DNA of 8,375 nucleotides from an uncultured Allobaculum sp. (GCA_910577085.1 CAJTLE010000124.1:1-8375), one strand, 5' to 3'. Shown: positions 1-7,116, counted from the first letter of the stretch. Notes: generated by a model from the sequence alone, not told the origin. Program-made: numbers and translations.

Positions 1-2
1 GC

Positions 3-18
3 ACTGGATCCGTCCAGT
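3..18. repeat. Short perfect hairpin at the left edge
   Basis: A 6-bp perfect inverted repeat (ACTGGA / TCCAGT) encloses a TCCG tetraloop. No T-tract follows, so it is not a terminator. It lies just upstream of the larger folded element at 36-140 and may belong to the same structured transcript. The base pairing is seen directly; any function is inference. Confidence 0.45.
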
Positions 19-35
19 ACGACCATGGCTGTTTC

Positions 36-140
36 AGCTCCCGAAGCCCCATCCAAACGGACTTCAATTCAGGATTGATTGTTGAATCAATGCTGCTTTG
101 TTATCCGTTTGGGTGGGGAGGTTCACATCACTTCATAGCT
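36..140 (+). other. Long imperfect hairpin, candidate structured RNA segment
   Basis: Bases 47-61 (CCCCATCCAAACGGA) pair with 104-118 over 15 positions, with a single G-T wobble. Inside the loop, 74-80 (ATTGATT) pairs perfectly with 85-91 across a 4-base loop. Outside, GAAG at 43-46 can pair with CTTC at 131-134, and AGCT at 36-39 with AGCT at 137-140, leaving a 12-base bulge at 119-130. An intrinsic terminator follows 45 bases later. The arrangement suits the 3' part of a noncoding RNA or a structured 3' UTR transcribed left to right. It could instead be the palindrome of a small mobile repeat. I do not recognise it as RNase P RNA, tmRNA, SRP RNA, 6S RNA or a known riboswitch. The strand is inferred from the terminator only. 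Confidence 0.4.
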
Positions 141-184
141 TCCCATATAACATAACCTTTGATTGAATCTCTGAATTCATCTTT

Positions 185-212
185 GAGCCTCGTTTTAGAC
201 GGGGCTTTTTTC
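185..212 (+). terminator. Intrinsic terminator of an upstream plus-strand transcript
   Basis: The stem AGCCTCG / CGGGGCT (186-192 with 200-206, one T-G wobble) has a 7-base loop and runs directly into six T residues at 206-211. It would end a transcript entering from the left, such as the folded element at 36-140 or a gene beyond the edge. No complete gene ending before it is visible. The longest plus frame reaching the edge stops at 153-155 and is not recognisable. Confidence 0.7.
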
Positions 213-640
213 GTTGGAGAGCGTTTTTTGGAAACTGTGCTGACGAAAGGAACAGAAAAGATCAAATAAAACCATATGGAAGAAGTGCCTTTCTGATGGC
301 TTTGAGATGAAAAGGATTCAATTTGTGATTTAATTTCGATCCATACGACACAGATCTGTATCGAAACACTCCAGCCCAGAGTCTGTATTTCATCTGAGGA
401 CAGAACATAAGGTCTGGACAGGGGACTGATCAGTATCATCTGGTTATGAGCAGGGTATATAAATAATCACAAAGTCAAAGCAATTAATAGAGAACGGATA
501 AATGTAAAAACGAACTGCCTTTGTAGATGCCAAAAGTTAAACTGATAAAATGCGGATATCACAAATTACGTGATTGACATGTTCATTACCTGAAAAAGAA
601 ACTAATATGACATAAAACAGATGATTTCGGTAATCTTTTG
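213..640. other. Intergenic region without a supported gene
   Basis: I see no coding region here. A 103-codon minus-strand frame covers 128-439, but it lacks a ribosome binding site, resembles no family I know, and runs through the upstream terminator. An imperfect inverted repeat (TTTCGAT at 334-340, ATCGAAA at 360-366) encloses the palindrome CAGATCTG at 351-358. A TTGACA hexamer at 574-579 has no suitable -10 box at normal spacing. This may be long regulatory DNA for the downstream hydrolase gene or a decayed segment. Confidence 0.5.
558..574. promoter_or_regulatory. Inverted repeat upstream of the hydrolase gene, possible operator
   Basis: ATCAC and GTGAT form perfect 5-bp arms around a 7-base centre, giving a 17-base dyad of the size bound by dimeric repressors. 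It sits 158 bases before the GH2 start and just overlaps a TTGACA hexamer at 574-579. No regulator gene is nearby, and short dyads arise by chance in AT-rich DNA, so operator function is speculative. Confidence 0.2.
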
Positions 641-658
641 CCTGAATATTCAATCAGG
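641..658. promoter_or_regulatory. Inverted repeat next to the putative GH2 promoter
   Basis: CCTGA and TCAGG form arms around an 8-base centre. The overlapping core TGAATATTCA (643-652) is a perfect 10-base palindrome. It ends 2 bases before the best -35-like hexamer of the GH2 gene, a position where an activator or repressor could act. The symmetry is seen; the role is inference. Confidence 0.25.
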
Positions 659-660
659 TA

Positions 661-692
661 TGGACATTTTCATATATCTAGTAAAATATAGT
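661..692 (+). promoter_or_regulatory. Possible sigma-A-type promoter for the GH2 gene
   Basis: TGGACA at 661-666 differs by one base from the -35 consensus. Two -10 candidates follow: TAAAAT at 682-687 with a short 15-base spacer, and TATAGT at 687-692 with a long 20-base spacer. Neither spacing is ideal. The AT-rich context and the position 40-70 bases before the start codon support a promoter, but the exact elements are uncertain. Confidence 0.35.
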
Positions 693-719
693 TAAGCGCG
701 TTCATTGAGACGTATGAAA

Positions 720-725
720 GAAGGG
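720..725 (+). promoter_or_regulatory. Ribosome binding site deciding the GH2 start
   Basis: GAAGGG lies 6 bases before the ATG at 732. The alternative in-frame starts TTG 705 and ATG 714 have no comparable site, and ATG 714 would place this purine run inside the coding region. This makes ATG 732 the preferred start. Confidence 0.75.
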
Positions 726-731
726 ATTCAC

Positions 732-2993
732 ATGCGCACTATCACAAATATCAATGAAAATTGGCAGTTCCTCAAAGATCATAAAGCAGGCGAAGCTTTT
801 GAAAATGCAGAAACTGTAAACGTTCCTCATACTTGGAACAACATCGATGGCCAGGATGGTGGAAACGACTACTGGCGTGGTACAAGCACATACCGCAAAA
901 CTCTGGGCAACCCAGAACTGGCTGCAGACGAAGAGCTTTGGCTGGAAATCAACGGGGCTAACTCTACAAGCCGTGTTCTGTTAAACGGAAAAGAACTGGC
1001 AAAACACGATGGTGGTTATTCTACTTACCGTGTCAACCTGACTGACGATCTTATCGATGGCGATAACGTTCTGGAAGTGGAAGTTGACAACTCCCCCAAT
1101 GATCATGTCTATCCACAGCAGGCAGACTTCACATTCTATGGTGGTCTGTACCGTGATGTAAACCTGATCAAAGCCAACAAAGCACACTTCTCTTTAGGCT
1201 ACTACGGCGGCCTGGGTCTGAAAGTGACTCCAAGTGTCTTAGAAGACGGTAAAGGTTCTGTAAGAGTTGAAGCTTTCACAGAAAATGCAAAAGATGGCGA
1301 CATCGTAGCTGTTACTCTGAAAAACAGACTTGGCGATGTTGTTGCAACAAAAGAAGCTGAAGTAAAAGACAACAAAGCAGATATGAGCTTTGATGTTAAC
1401 AACATCCACCTGTGGGATGGTGTTGATGATCCATATCTGTACACAGTTACTGCTGAACTGAAACAGAATGGCGAAGCCATTGATGAAGTTTCTACAAGAA
1501 TTGGTTTCCGTACATTCGACATCGACCCACAGAAAGGCTTCTTCCTGAACAGCCGTCCTTACCAGCTGGTAGGTACTGCACGTCATCAGGACTGGCAGGG
1601 CCTTGGTAACGCCTTAACAAAGGAAAACCACGAAATCGATATGCAGAACCTGGTAGACATGGGTGCCAACACAATCCGTGGGGCTCACTACCAGCATGAC
1701 CAGTACTGGTATGATCTGTCTGACGAAAACGGTATGATCATGTGGGCTGAAATTCCATACATTTCCAACCACATGGCTAACCCAGCAGCAAACGAAAATA
1801 CCAAAGAACAGATGCGTGAACTGATCGTTCAGAACTACAACCACCCATCTATCGCTTTATGGAGCCTTTCCAACGAAATCTCCATCGGTGGTGAAAATGA
1901 AGATCTGATCAGAAACCACAGAGAACTGAACGACCTCGTTCACTCCATGGACTCCACTCGTAAGACTGTTATGGCTCACGTAAACACTCTGGATCCAAAC
2001 TCTGAGCTCGTTCAGATTCCAGATGTTTCCAGCTACAACCTGTACTTCGGATGGTACTTAGGTAAACTGGAAGACAACGATGAATTCTTCGATGAATTCC
2101 ACGAACGCTTCCCGAACATTGCGATTGGTCTTTCCGAATTCGGTGCCGACTGCAACCCTGCTTACCACTCTGAAAAACCAGGACGTGGTGACTACACGGA
2201 AGACTACCAGGCTCTCTACCACGAACATATCCTGAAAATGATCAAGGCTCGTCCATGGATCTGGGGTACTCACGTATGGAACGGATTCGACTTCGCAGCT
2301 GACGCTCGTAACGAAGGCGGCAAACCTGGTCAGAACCAGAAAGGTCTGACTACATTCGATCGTAAGACCAAAAAAGATGGCTGGTACATCTACAAAGCTT
2401 ACATGGCTAAAGACCCATTTGTTCATCTGACAAAGAAGAGATACGTAAACCGTGAAAACCCAATGACTGAAGTTAAGGTTTACTCCAACGAACCAGAAGT
2501 AACTCTGTATGTTGATGGCAAAAAATTAGAAACCAAGACTGGCGAATATGTCTTCACTTGGGAAGTACCAATCTCTGGTCGTCATGAAATCAAAGCTGTT
2601 GGTACTGCACCAGAAATCTGCGACGAAATGGTGATCCAGAAAGTCGATGAAAAAGATCCTGACTACATCGTAGAAGGCGGAAGTGTTCACAACTGGTTCA
2701 CTGACGGCATCGAAAAAGAAGGATACCTGTCCATCATGGATTCCTTCGGCGATGTTCTCAAGAGCAAAGAAGCTGCCGCAATTCTGATGCCAGTTCTCGA
2801 AGGCATGGGCAGCCTGTTAGGTCCAAGAGACGAAGATTCTGGCAAGACTCCAGAAGAACTGAAAGCAGAAAAAGAGAAAATGTCTCAGATGATGCTGAAG
2901 TTCCCTGTTGAAACTGCTCTGCGTATGTCTGGCGCTATGAAACCAGAAGAAATTGTTGAACTGAATAAGATGCTCAACAAGATTCCTAGATAA
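732..2993 (+). CDS. Glycoside hydrolase family 2 beta-galactosidase-type enzyme
   Basis: This is a 753-residue retaining glycosidase that probably cleaves terminal beta-galactosides in the cytoplasm; no signal peptide is present. The layout follows GH2: a jelly-roll sugar-binding domain (about 1-145), an immunoglobulin-like domain (about 150-260) and a TIM barrel (about 262-565). In the barrel, N381-E382 in the SLSNE motif is the expected acid/base pair. E469 in the GLSEFGAD motif is the expected nucleophile. WNGFDFAADARNEGG at 516-530 and NQKGLTTFDRK at 535-545 resemble the beta-galactosidase branch. A further Ig-like domain (about 570-635) is followed by a tail (about 640-753), mostly helical and Met-rich, that is not part of the GH2 core. 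Activity on beta-glucuronides or other beta-linked sugars cannot be excluded. No transporter or regulator adjoins it. No CGG codon occurs in frame, unlike the exporter genes, suggesting selection for high expression. Start ATG 732 is chosen by its ribosome binding site; TTG 705 would add nine residues. Confidence 0.95.
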   Translation: MRTITNINENWQFLKDHKAGEAFENAETVNVPHTWNNIDGQDGGNDYWRGTSTYRKTLGNPELAADEELWLEINGANSTSRVLLNGKELAKHDGGYSTYRVNLTDDLIDGDNVLEVEVDNSPNDHVYPQQADFTFYGGLYRDVNLIKANKAHFSLGYYGGLGLKVTPSVLEDGKGSVRVEAFTENAKDGDIVAVTLKNRLGDVVATKEAEVKDNKADMSFDVNNIHLWDGVDDPYLYTVTAELKQNGEAIDEVSTRIGFRTFDIDPQKGFFLNSRPYQLVGTARHQDWQGLGNALTKENHEIDMQNLVDMGANTIRGAHYQHDQYWYDLSDENGMIMWAEIPYISNHMANPAANENTKEQMRELIVQNYNHPSIALWSLSNEISIGGENEDLIRNHRELNDLVHSMDSTRKTVMAHVNTLDPNSELVQIPDVSSYNLYFGWYLGKLEDNDEFFDEFHERFPNIAIGLSEFGADCNPAYHSEKPGRGDYTEDYQALYHEHILKMIKARPWIWGTHVWNGFDFAADARNEGGKPGQNQKGLTTFDRKTKKDGWYIYKAYMAKDPFVHLTKKRYVNRENPMTEVKVYSNEPEVTLYVDGKKLETKTGEYVFTWEVPISGRHEIKAVGTAPEICDEMVIQKVDEKDPDYIVEGGSVHNWFTDGIEKEGYLSIMDSFGDVLKSKEAAAILMPVLEGMGSLLGPRDEDSGKTPEELKAEKEKMSQMMLKFPVETALRMSGAMKPEEIVELNKMLNKIPR

Positions 2994-3046
2994 CTCTGAT
3001 TTCTCCAAAAACTTCTGAAACTTAAAACAATTCACTCTAAAATTTT

Positions 3047-3104
3047 GAGGTTTTGATCCTTGCAAGCAAAAAACAGCTTGAGGATTCAAAACCTCTTTTT
3101 GTTT
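3047..3104 (+). terminator. Intrinsic terminator after the GH2 gene
   Basis: A long stem is formed by 3047-3067 and 3076-3095. GAGGTTTTGA pairs with TCAAAACCTC, then TCCT pairs with AGGA, and CAAGC pairs with GCTTG, with small bulges. The loop is A-rich and the stem runs into TTTTTGTTT. It lies 53 bases after the GH2 stop and isolates that gene from the exporter operon. Confidence 0.88.
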
Positions 3105-3462
3105 GGGTGATCTTTTGAAGGGCTGGGCAGTTTTTGTCTTTGGAAAGTCTGCCGGAAAAGGGCTTCAATTTGAAATCCAGCCCGGGCAGAGGACCATCAG
3201 GCAAACACTTGCCCTGTCCGGTACAATGGAATCTACAGACTGATCCCAAAACTGGATAAGAAAAGTGTTATCGGGCAGACCGATATCCAGGAACGGCATA
3301 TTGATGAGGAAAGTCTTTAGAGATATGGAATGACTCATCTATGAGGCAGGTTTATAGACCTATGGATATATGGACAGGCAGACAGAGATCAAGAGCCTGA
3401 ATTGCAGACTCTGAATAATTTTTGCCTGTTTTTGTTAAGGAGGGGTCTTCCGGTCTATTCTG
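3105..3462. other. Intergenic region with broken open frames, possible gene remnant
   Basis: No intact gene is seen. On the plus strand one frame is open up to a TGA at about 3241, reading LQFEIQPGQRTIRQTLALSG near its end. A second frame is open from a TGA near 3164 to a TAG near 3320, with a protein-like run SVIGQTDIQERHIDEESL but no start codon or ribosome binding site. The overlap of two such frames could reflect one frameshifted ancestral gene, but I recognise no family. A strong Shine-Dalgarno-like AAGGAGGGG at 3438-3446 has no start codon at the right distance, consistent with decay. No clear promoter for the exporter operon was found. Confidence 0.3.
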
Positions 3463-3531
3463 AAGGAGACAACTCTGAGTCTGGGACCAGTTGAGTTGAA
3501 AAAAGATAAGAAAGGATGGGATTTACTTTGA
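3463..3531 (+). promoter_or_regulatory. Possible translated leader overlapping the first exporter gene
   Basis: AAGGAG at 3463-3468 is a good ribosome binding site. In the frame that follows, the codons from a non-standard CTG at 3475 or a TTG at 3496 run to a TGA at 3529-3531. That TGA overlaps a candidate TTG start (3528) of the exporter subunit. The arrangement would permit translational coupling, but the proposed leader lacks an ATG, so this is tentative. Confidence 0.2.
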
Positions 3532-5255
3532 AATCATCTGTACTGGAGCAGGGCAAAGGTCTGCGAAAGTATTTTATCTTGGCCTTGATCTTCATTACGA
3601 TCGAGACCAGTTTTGAGGTCATTATTCCATATTTAATGTCTGACATTATTGATGTCGGCATTGTCAACCGGGATACGTCAGTCTTTATTAACCGGGGACT
3701 GTGGATGATTGGCTGCGCGATCGGATCGTTTATATTCGGTCTGCTGTATGCCAAGTCGGCGGCCAAAGCCAGTGCGCGCTTTGCCCAGAAAATCCGACGG
3801 GCACAGTTTGAGAAGATTGAAGGCTTCTCTTTTGAAAATATTGACCACTTTGAATCTTCGGGTCTGATTACCCGAATGACCAGTGATGTCATTGTTTTGC
3901 AAAACACGATTACCAATGGCATCAGACCGCTGGCCCGTGGTCCATTGATGCTGGTGCTGGGGATCATCATGTGTATTGCGATTAACCCAACGCTTTCCTT
4001 GATCTTCTTTTGCGTGATCCCGGTCGTGGTCCTGGTCATGGTCTGGATCGTTTCCAAAGTTGCGCCGCAATACCGGCTCATTCAGAAAACTGTTGATACG
4101 CTCAACGGTGTCGTCGAAGAAAATCTGGTCGCCATTCGACTCGTGAAGTCGTTTGTACGCAAGGACTATGAAGTGAATCGTTTTGATGAGGTCAATGAAC
4201 AACTGGCCGCATTAAATGAAAAGACCAACCACTATGCCTTTTTGAACCTGCCAGTTTTCCAGGGATCGATGTATACGGTCATTGTTTTATTGTTGATGAT
4301 TGGCTCGCAGATGATCATCCAGAATACGATTCAGGTGGGGCAGCTGACCGGGATTCTGTCGTATGTTCTGCAGATCATGAACTCTTTTATCATGATGTCC
4401 AATGTCTTCCTGCTTCTGACACGGTCGATTGCTTCGGTCAATCGAATTGAAGAAGTCTTTGATGAAAAGCCAACCATGGTTCTGCCAAGACATGGCAAGG
4501 AAGTCAAAGACGGATCCATTGTCTTCGATCATGTGTCCATGAAGTATTCCAAGGAAGCCAAAGAAGATGTTCTCAGTGATATCTGTCTTGAAATTCCCTC
4601 TGGTACAAAGGTAGGGATTATCGGGGCTACTGGGTCCGCCAAGTCTTCGTTGGCGATGCTCATTCCAAGATTGTATGATCTGTCCTCTGGCAACCTGATT
4701 GTCGGTGGTGAGAACATCAAGGATCTGGATCTGGTTAAACTGCGGGATGCGATCGGTATGGTTTTACAGAAAAACGTTCTGTTTTCTGGAACTGTGCGCG
4801 AGAACCTGAAGTGGGGCAATCCAGAAGCTTCTGATGAAGAAATTCTCAAAGCCATTGATATGGCCGGAGCCACAGAACTGCTTGAACGGCTTCCTGGTGG
4901 TCTGGATATGGAACTTGGTCAGCAGGGCGTGAACGTTTCGGGTGGTCAGAAACAGCGCTTATGTATTGCTAGAGCACTGCTCAAAAAGCCGAAAATTCTG
5001 ATTTTTGATGACTCGACTTCGGCGGTCGACACCAAAACGGATGCGAAAATCCGCAATAACCTCGCTTCAATTGAAGATCTGACGCAGATCATCATTGCCC
5101 AGCGTATCTCTTCGATACGGCACTGTGATCTGATTGTTGTGATGGATCAGGGCAAGATTGTTCAGACAGGCACCCATGACGAGCTGCTCAAAACCAGCCC
5201 GATTTATCAGGAGATTTATGAATCTCAGCAGGGAGGCAGCCTCAATGACGACTAA
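3516..5255 (+). CDS. Heterodimeric ABC exporter subunit with degenerate ATP site
   Basis: This 579-residue half-transporter fuses a six-helix membrane domain (segments near 18-38, 59-80, 138-158, 160-181, 250-270, 278-302) to an ATPase domain (about 332-565). Its motifs are: Walker A G370-S378 (GATGSAKSS, with Ala for the usual Gly before Lys), Q-loop Q418, signature VSGGQ 474-478, and Walker B ILIFDD 494-499. Two catalytic residues are altered. The Walker B glutamate is Asp (D499) and the switch histidine is Gln (Q529). This matches the noncatalytic-site half of heterodimers such as TM287/TM288, BmrC/BmrD and LmrC/LmrD. The partner is the next gene, which overlaps by 11 bases. Substrate is unknown; drugs, peptides or lipids are all possible. 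AAAGG directly abuts ATG 3516, leaving no normal spacing, and in-frame stops at 3492 and 3507 exclude an earlier start. TTG 3528 is the alternative. Confidence 0.95.
   Translation: MGFTLKSSVLEQGKGLRKYFILALIFITIETSFEVIIPYLMSDIIDVGIVNRDTSVFINRGLWMIGCAIGSFIFGLLYAKSAAKASARFAQKIRRAQFEKIEGFSFENIDHFESSGLITRMTSDVIVLQNTITNGIRPLARGPLMLVLGIIMCIAINPTLSLIFFCVIPVVVLVMVWIVSKVAPQYRLIQKTVDTLNGVVEENLVAIRLVKSFVRKDYEVNRFDEVNEQLAALNEKTNHYAFLNLPVFQGSMYTVIVLLLMIGSQMIIQNTIQVGQLTGILSYVLQIMNSFIMMSNVFLLLTRSIASVNRIEEVFDEKPTMVLPRHGKEVKDGSIVFDHVSMKYSKEAKEDVLSDICLEIPSGTKVGIIGATGSAKSSLAMLIPRLYDLSSGNLIVGGENIKDLDLVKLRDAIGMVLQKNVLFSGTVRENLKWGNPEASDEEILKAIDMAGATELLERLPGGLDMELGQQGVNVSGGQKQRLCIARALLKKPKILIFDDSTSAVDTKTDAKIRNNLASIEDLTQIIIAQRISSIRHCDLIVVMDQGKIVQTGTHDELLKTSPIYQEIYESQQGGSLNDD
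5231..5236 (+). promoter_or_regulatory. Ribosome binding site of the second exporter gene
   Basis: GGGAGG lies 8 bases before ATG 5245, inside the end of the upstream gene. It settles the start against the longer frame, which opens at TTG 5158 within the preceding ATPase domain, and indicates translational coupling of the two subunits. Confidence 0.85.
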
Positions 5256-7116
5256 AGCGACACAGCCAAAAAATAAACCCGCAAACAAGAGCCGGCGCAA
5301 AACGTTTGGCCAGCTGCTTTCGTATATGGGCAACCATAAGTTTGAATTCCTGTTTGTCGGCATTCTGGTCACCATCTCGGGTCTGGCCAATCTGATTGGC
5401 ACCTATATGATCCGGCCTGTGGTCAATGCAGCTGCGGACAGACAGCTTCATACTCTGTCCGTTCTGTTGATTATCACGGCAGTGATTTATGTGTGTGGTG
5501 TTCTCAGTGCCTGGGGATATACCCAGATTATGGCCAAAGGGGCCCAGCAGGTCACCAAAGAAATCCGGCACGATCTGTTCGAGAAAATGGAAGGTCTGCC
5601 GCTGCGGATTTTTGATACCACCAAGTTTGGGGATCTGATGGCCCGTTTTACCAGTGACGTCGATACGGTCAGTGATGCCCTGAATAACTCGTTTGCTTCC
5701 GTTATTCAAAACTTTATTCAGGCAGCCGGTACGTTAGTCGTCTTGTTTATCCTCAACTGGCGGCTGACCCTCATTGTAGCGGCTTTCTATTTGATGATGA
5801 TTGCCTATGTGCTGATTGCTTCGAAAATCAGCCGGCGCTATTTCCGGGAGCAGCAGCATTTCATCGGGGCGCTGAATGGATTTGTGGAAGAAGCCATTTC
5901 GGGTCTTCGCGTCATCAAAGTCTTTAACCACGAAAAAGCAAGCCTGAAAGAGTTTGAAGAATTCGATGAACGTCTCGAACACGCCTCGGAAAGAGCCCTG
6001 TCGTATTCCCAGACCATGGTTCCGGTCATCGTGTCCTTCTCGTATACGAACTATGCGATTGTTGCGGTTGTCGGCGGGTACATGGTTTTAAGCGGCCTGA
6101 GTGATGTGGGTTCGCTGGCTAGCTATCTGGTTTTTGTCAGACAGGCAGCAGCACCCATCAACCAGTTTGTTCAGCAGGCAACCATGCTGCTGTCGGCTTT
6201 ATCCGGTGCTGAACGAATCTTCAGCTTCATGGAAAATCCAGATGAAACCGATGAAGGAAAAGTTACGCTGGCTTATGGCGTGAAAGATCCTGAAACCGGC
6301 AAATGGACAGAAAGCTCCATTCCAGCCGATGGCTGGGTGTGGAAGCATCCAAGATCGGATGGCACCTGCGAATATGTACCTCTTGAAGGGGATGTCCGCT
6401 TTGAAGATGTCAACTTCAGTTATGTTCCGGATAAACAGATTCTCTATGATTTGAATCTGTATGCCAAACCAGGTCAGACCATTGCTCTGGTCGGCAGCAC
6501 TGGAGCAGGAAAAACAACCATCACCAATCTGCTCAACCGGTTCTATGAACTGGATTCCGGAAGCATTCTGTATGATGGCATCGATATCAGGCTGATTTCC
6601 AAAGATGATCTGCGTCGATCACTGGCGATGGTTTTGCAGGATACGCATCTGTTTGCGGGAACGATCATTGATAACATCCGCTATGGAAATCTCAATGCGA
6701 GCGATGAAGAATGTATTGCGGCAGCAAAACTGGCCAATGCGGATTCCTTTATCCGTCGTCTGCCAGAAGGCTATCAGACCCAGATTTCATCGGATGGGGC
6801 AAGCCTTTCTCAGGGTCAGCGGCAGCTTTTATCCATTGCCCGAGCCGCAGTTGCTAATCCGCCGGTCCTGGTGCTGGATGAGGCGACATCAAGTATTGAT
6901 ACCCGCACCGAAAAACTGATCGAAAGCGGCATGAAGAAGCTGATGAACGATCGCACGACGTTTGTCATTGCCCATCGTCTTTCCACAGTACGCAACGCGG
7001 ACTGCATTGTTGTTCTTGATCAGGGCCGTATTGTAGAGCGCGGAAACCATGATGAACTGATGAAGAAAAACGGCTTCTATGCACAGTTGTATAACGGAAT
7101 GTTCGAACTGAGCTGA
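5245..7116 (+). CDS. Heterodimeric ABC exporter subunit with catalytic ATP site
   Basis: This 623-residue partner of the preceding subunit has a basic N-terminal tail (about 1-20), six membrane segments (near 32-58, 71-92, 150-170, 173-194, 258-283, 288-315) and an ATPase domain (about 382-620). Its motifs are Walker A GSTGAGKTT 417-425, Q-loop Q465, signature LSQGQ 521-525, Walker B VLVLDE 541-546 with catalytic E546, and switch H577. Canonical Walker residues with an LSQGQ signature fit the usual division of labour. This chain supplies Walker A/B and the switch His of the consensus site and the altered signature of the degenerate site. About 45 extra residues (about 335-380, including GWVWKHP at 363-369) lie between membrane and ATPase domains. 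I recall similar insertions in Bacillota members of this group. The gene overlaps its upstream partner by 11 bases and ends before a strong terminator. Substrate is not deducible. Confidence 0.95.
   Translation: MTTKATQPKNKPANKSRRKTFGQLLSYMGNHKFEFLFVGILVTISGLANLIGTYMIRPVVNAAADRQLHTLSVLLIITAVIYVCGVLSAWGYTQIMAKGAQQVTKEIRHDLFEKMEGLPLRIFDTTKFGDLMARFTSDVDTVSDALNNSFASVIQNFIQAAGTLVVLFILNWRLTLIVAAFYLMMIAYVLIASKISRRYFREQQHFIGALNGFVEEAISGLRVIKVFNHEKASLKEFEEFDERLEHASERALSYSQTMVPVIVSFSYTNYAIVAVVGGYMVLSGLSDVGSLASYLVFVRQAAAPINQFVQQATMLLSALSGAERIFSFMENPDETDEGKVTLAYGVKDPETGKWTESSIPADGWVWKHPRSDGTCEYVPLEGDVRFEDVNFSYVPDKQILYDLNLYAKPGQTIALVGSTGAGKTTITNLLNRFYELDSGSILYDGIDIRLISKDDLRRSLAMVLQDTHLFAGTIIDNIRYGNLNASDEECIAAAKLANADSFIRRLPEGYQTQISSDGASLSQGQRQLLSIARAAVANPPVLVLDEATSSIDTRTEKLIESGMKKLMNDRTTFVIAHRLSTVRNADCIVVLDQGRIVERGNHDELMKKNGFYAQLYNGMFELS

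Noticed and set aside
128..439. 103-codon minus-strand open frame upstream of the GH2 gene
   Set aside because: It has no ribosome binding site, an unconvincing Ser-rich composition, no recognisable family, and it crosses the plus-strand terminator at 185-212.
574..608. TTGACA with TAATAT as a promoter
   Set aside because: The spacer would be 23 bases, well outside the normal range.
705..731. TTG 705 or ATG 714 as the start of the GH2 gene
   Set aside because: ATG 732 has a well spaced GAAGGG site and begins MRTITNINENW, which fits the usual GH2 N-terminus. The earlier codons have no such site.
3037..3249. 70-codon minus-strand frame after the GH2 gene
   Set aside because: It runs through the GH2 terminator hairpin, has no ribosome binding site and resembles no family.
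5158..5244. Longer N-terminus of the second exporter subunit beginning at TTG 5158
   Set aside because: It would lie within the preceding ATPase coding region. ATG 5245 has a strong GGGAGG site at 8 bases and gives the expected family N-terminus.
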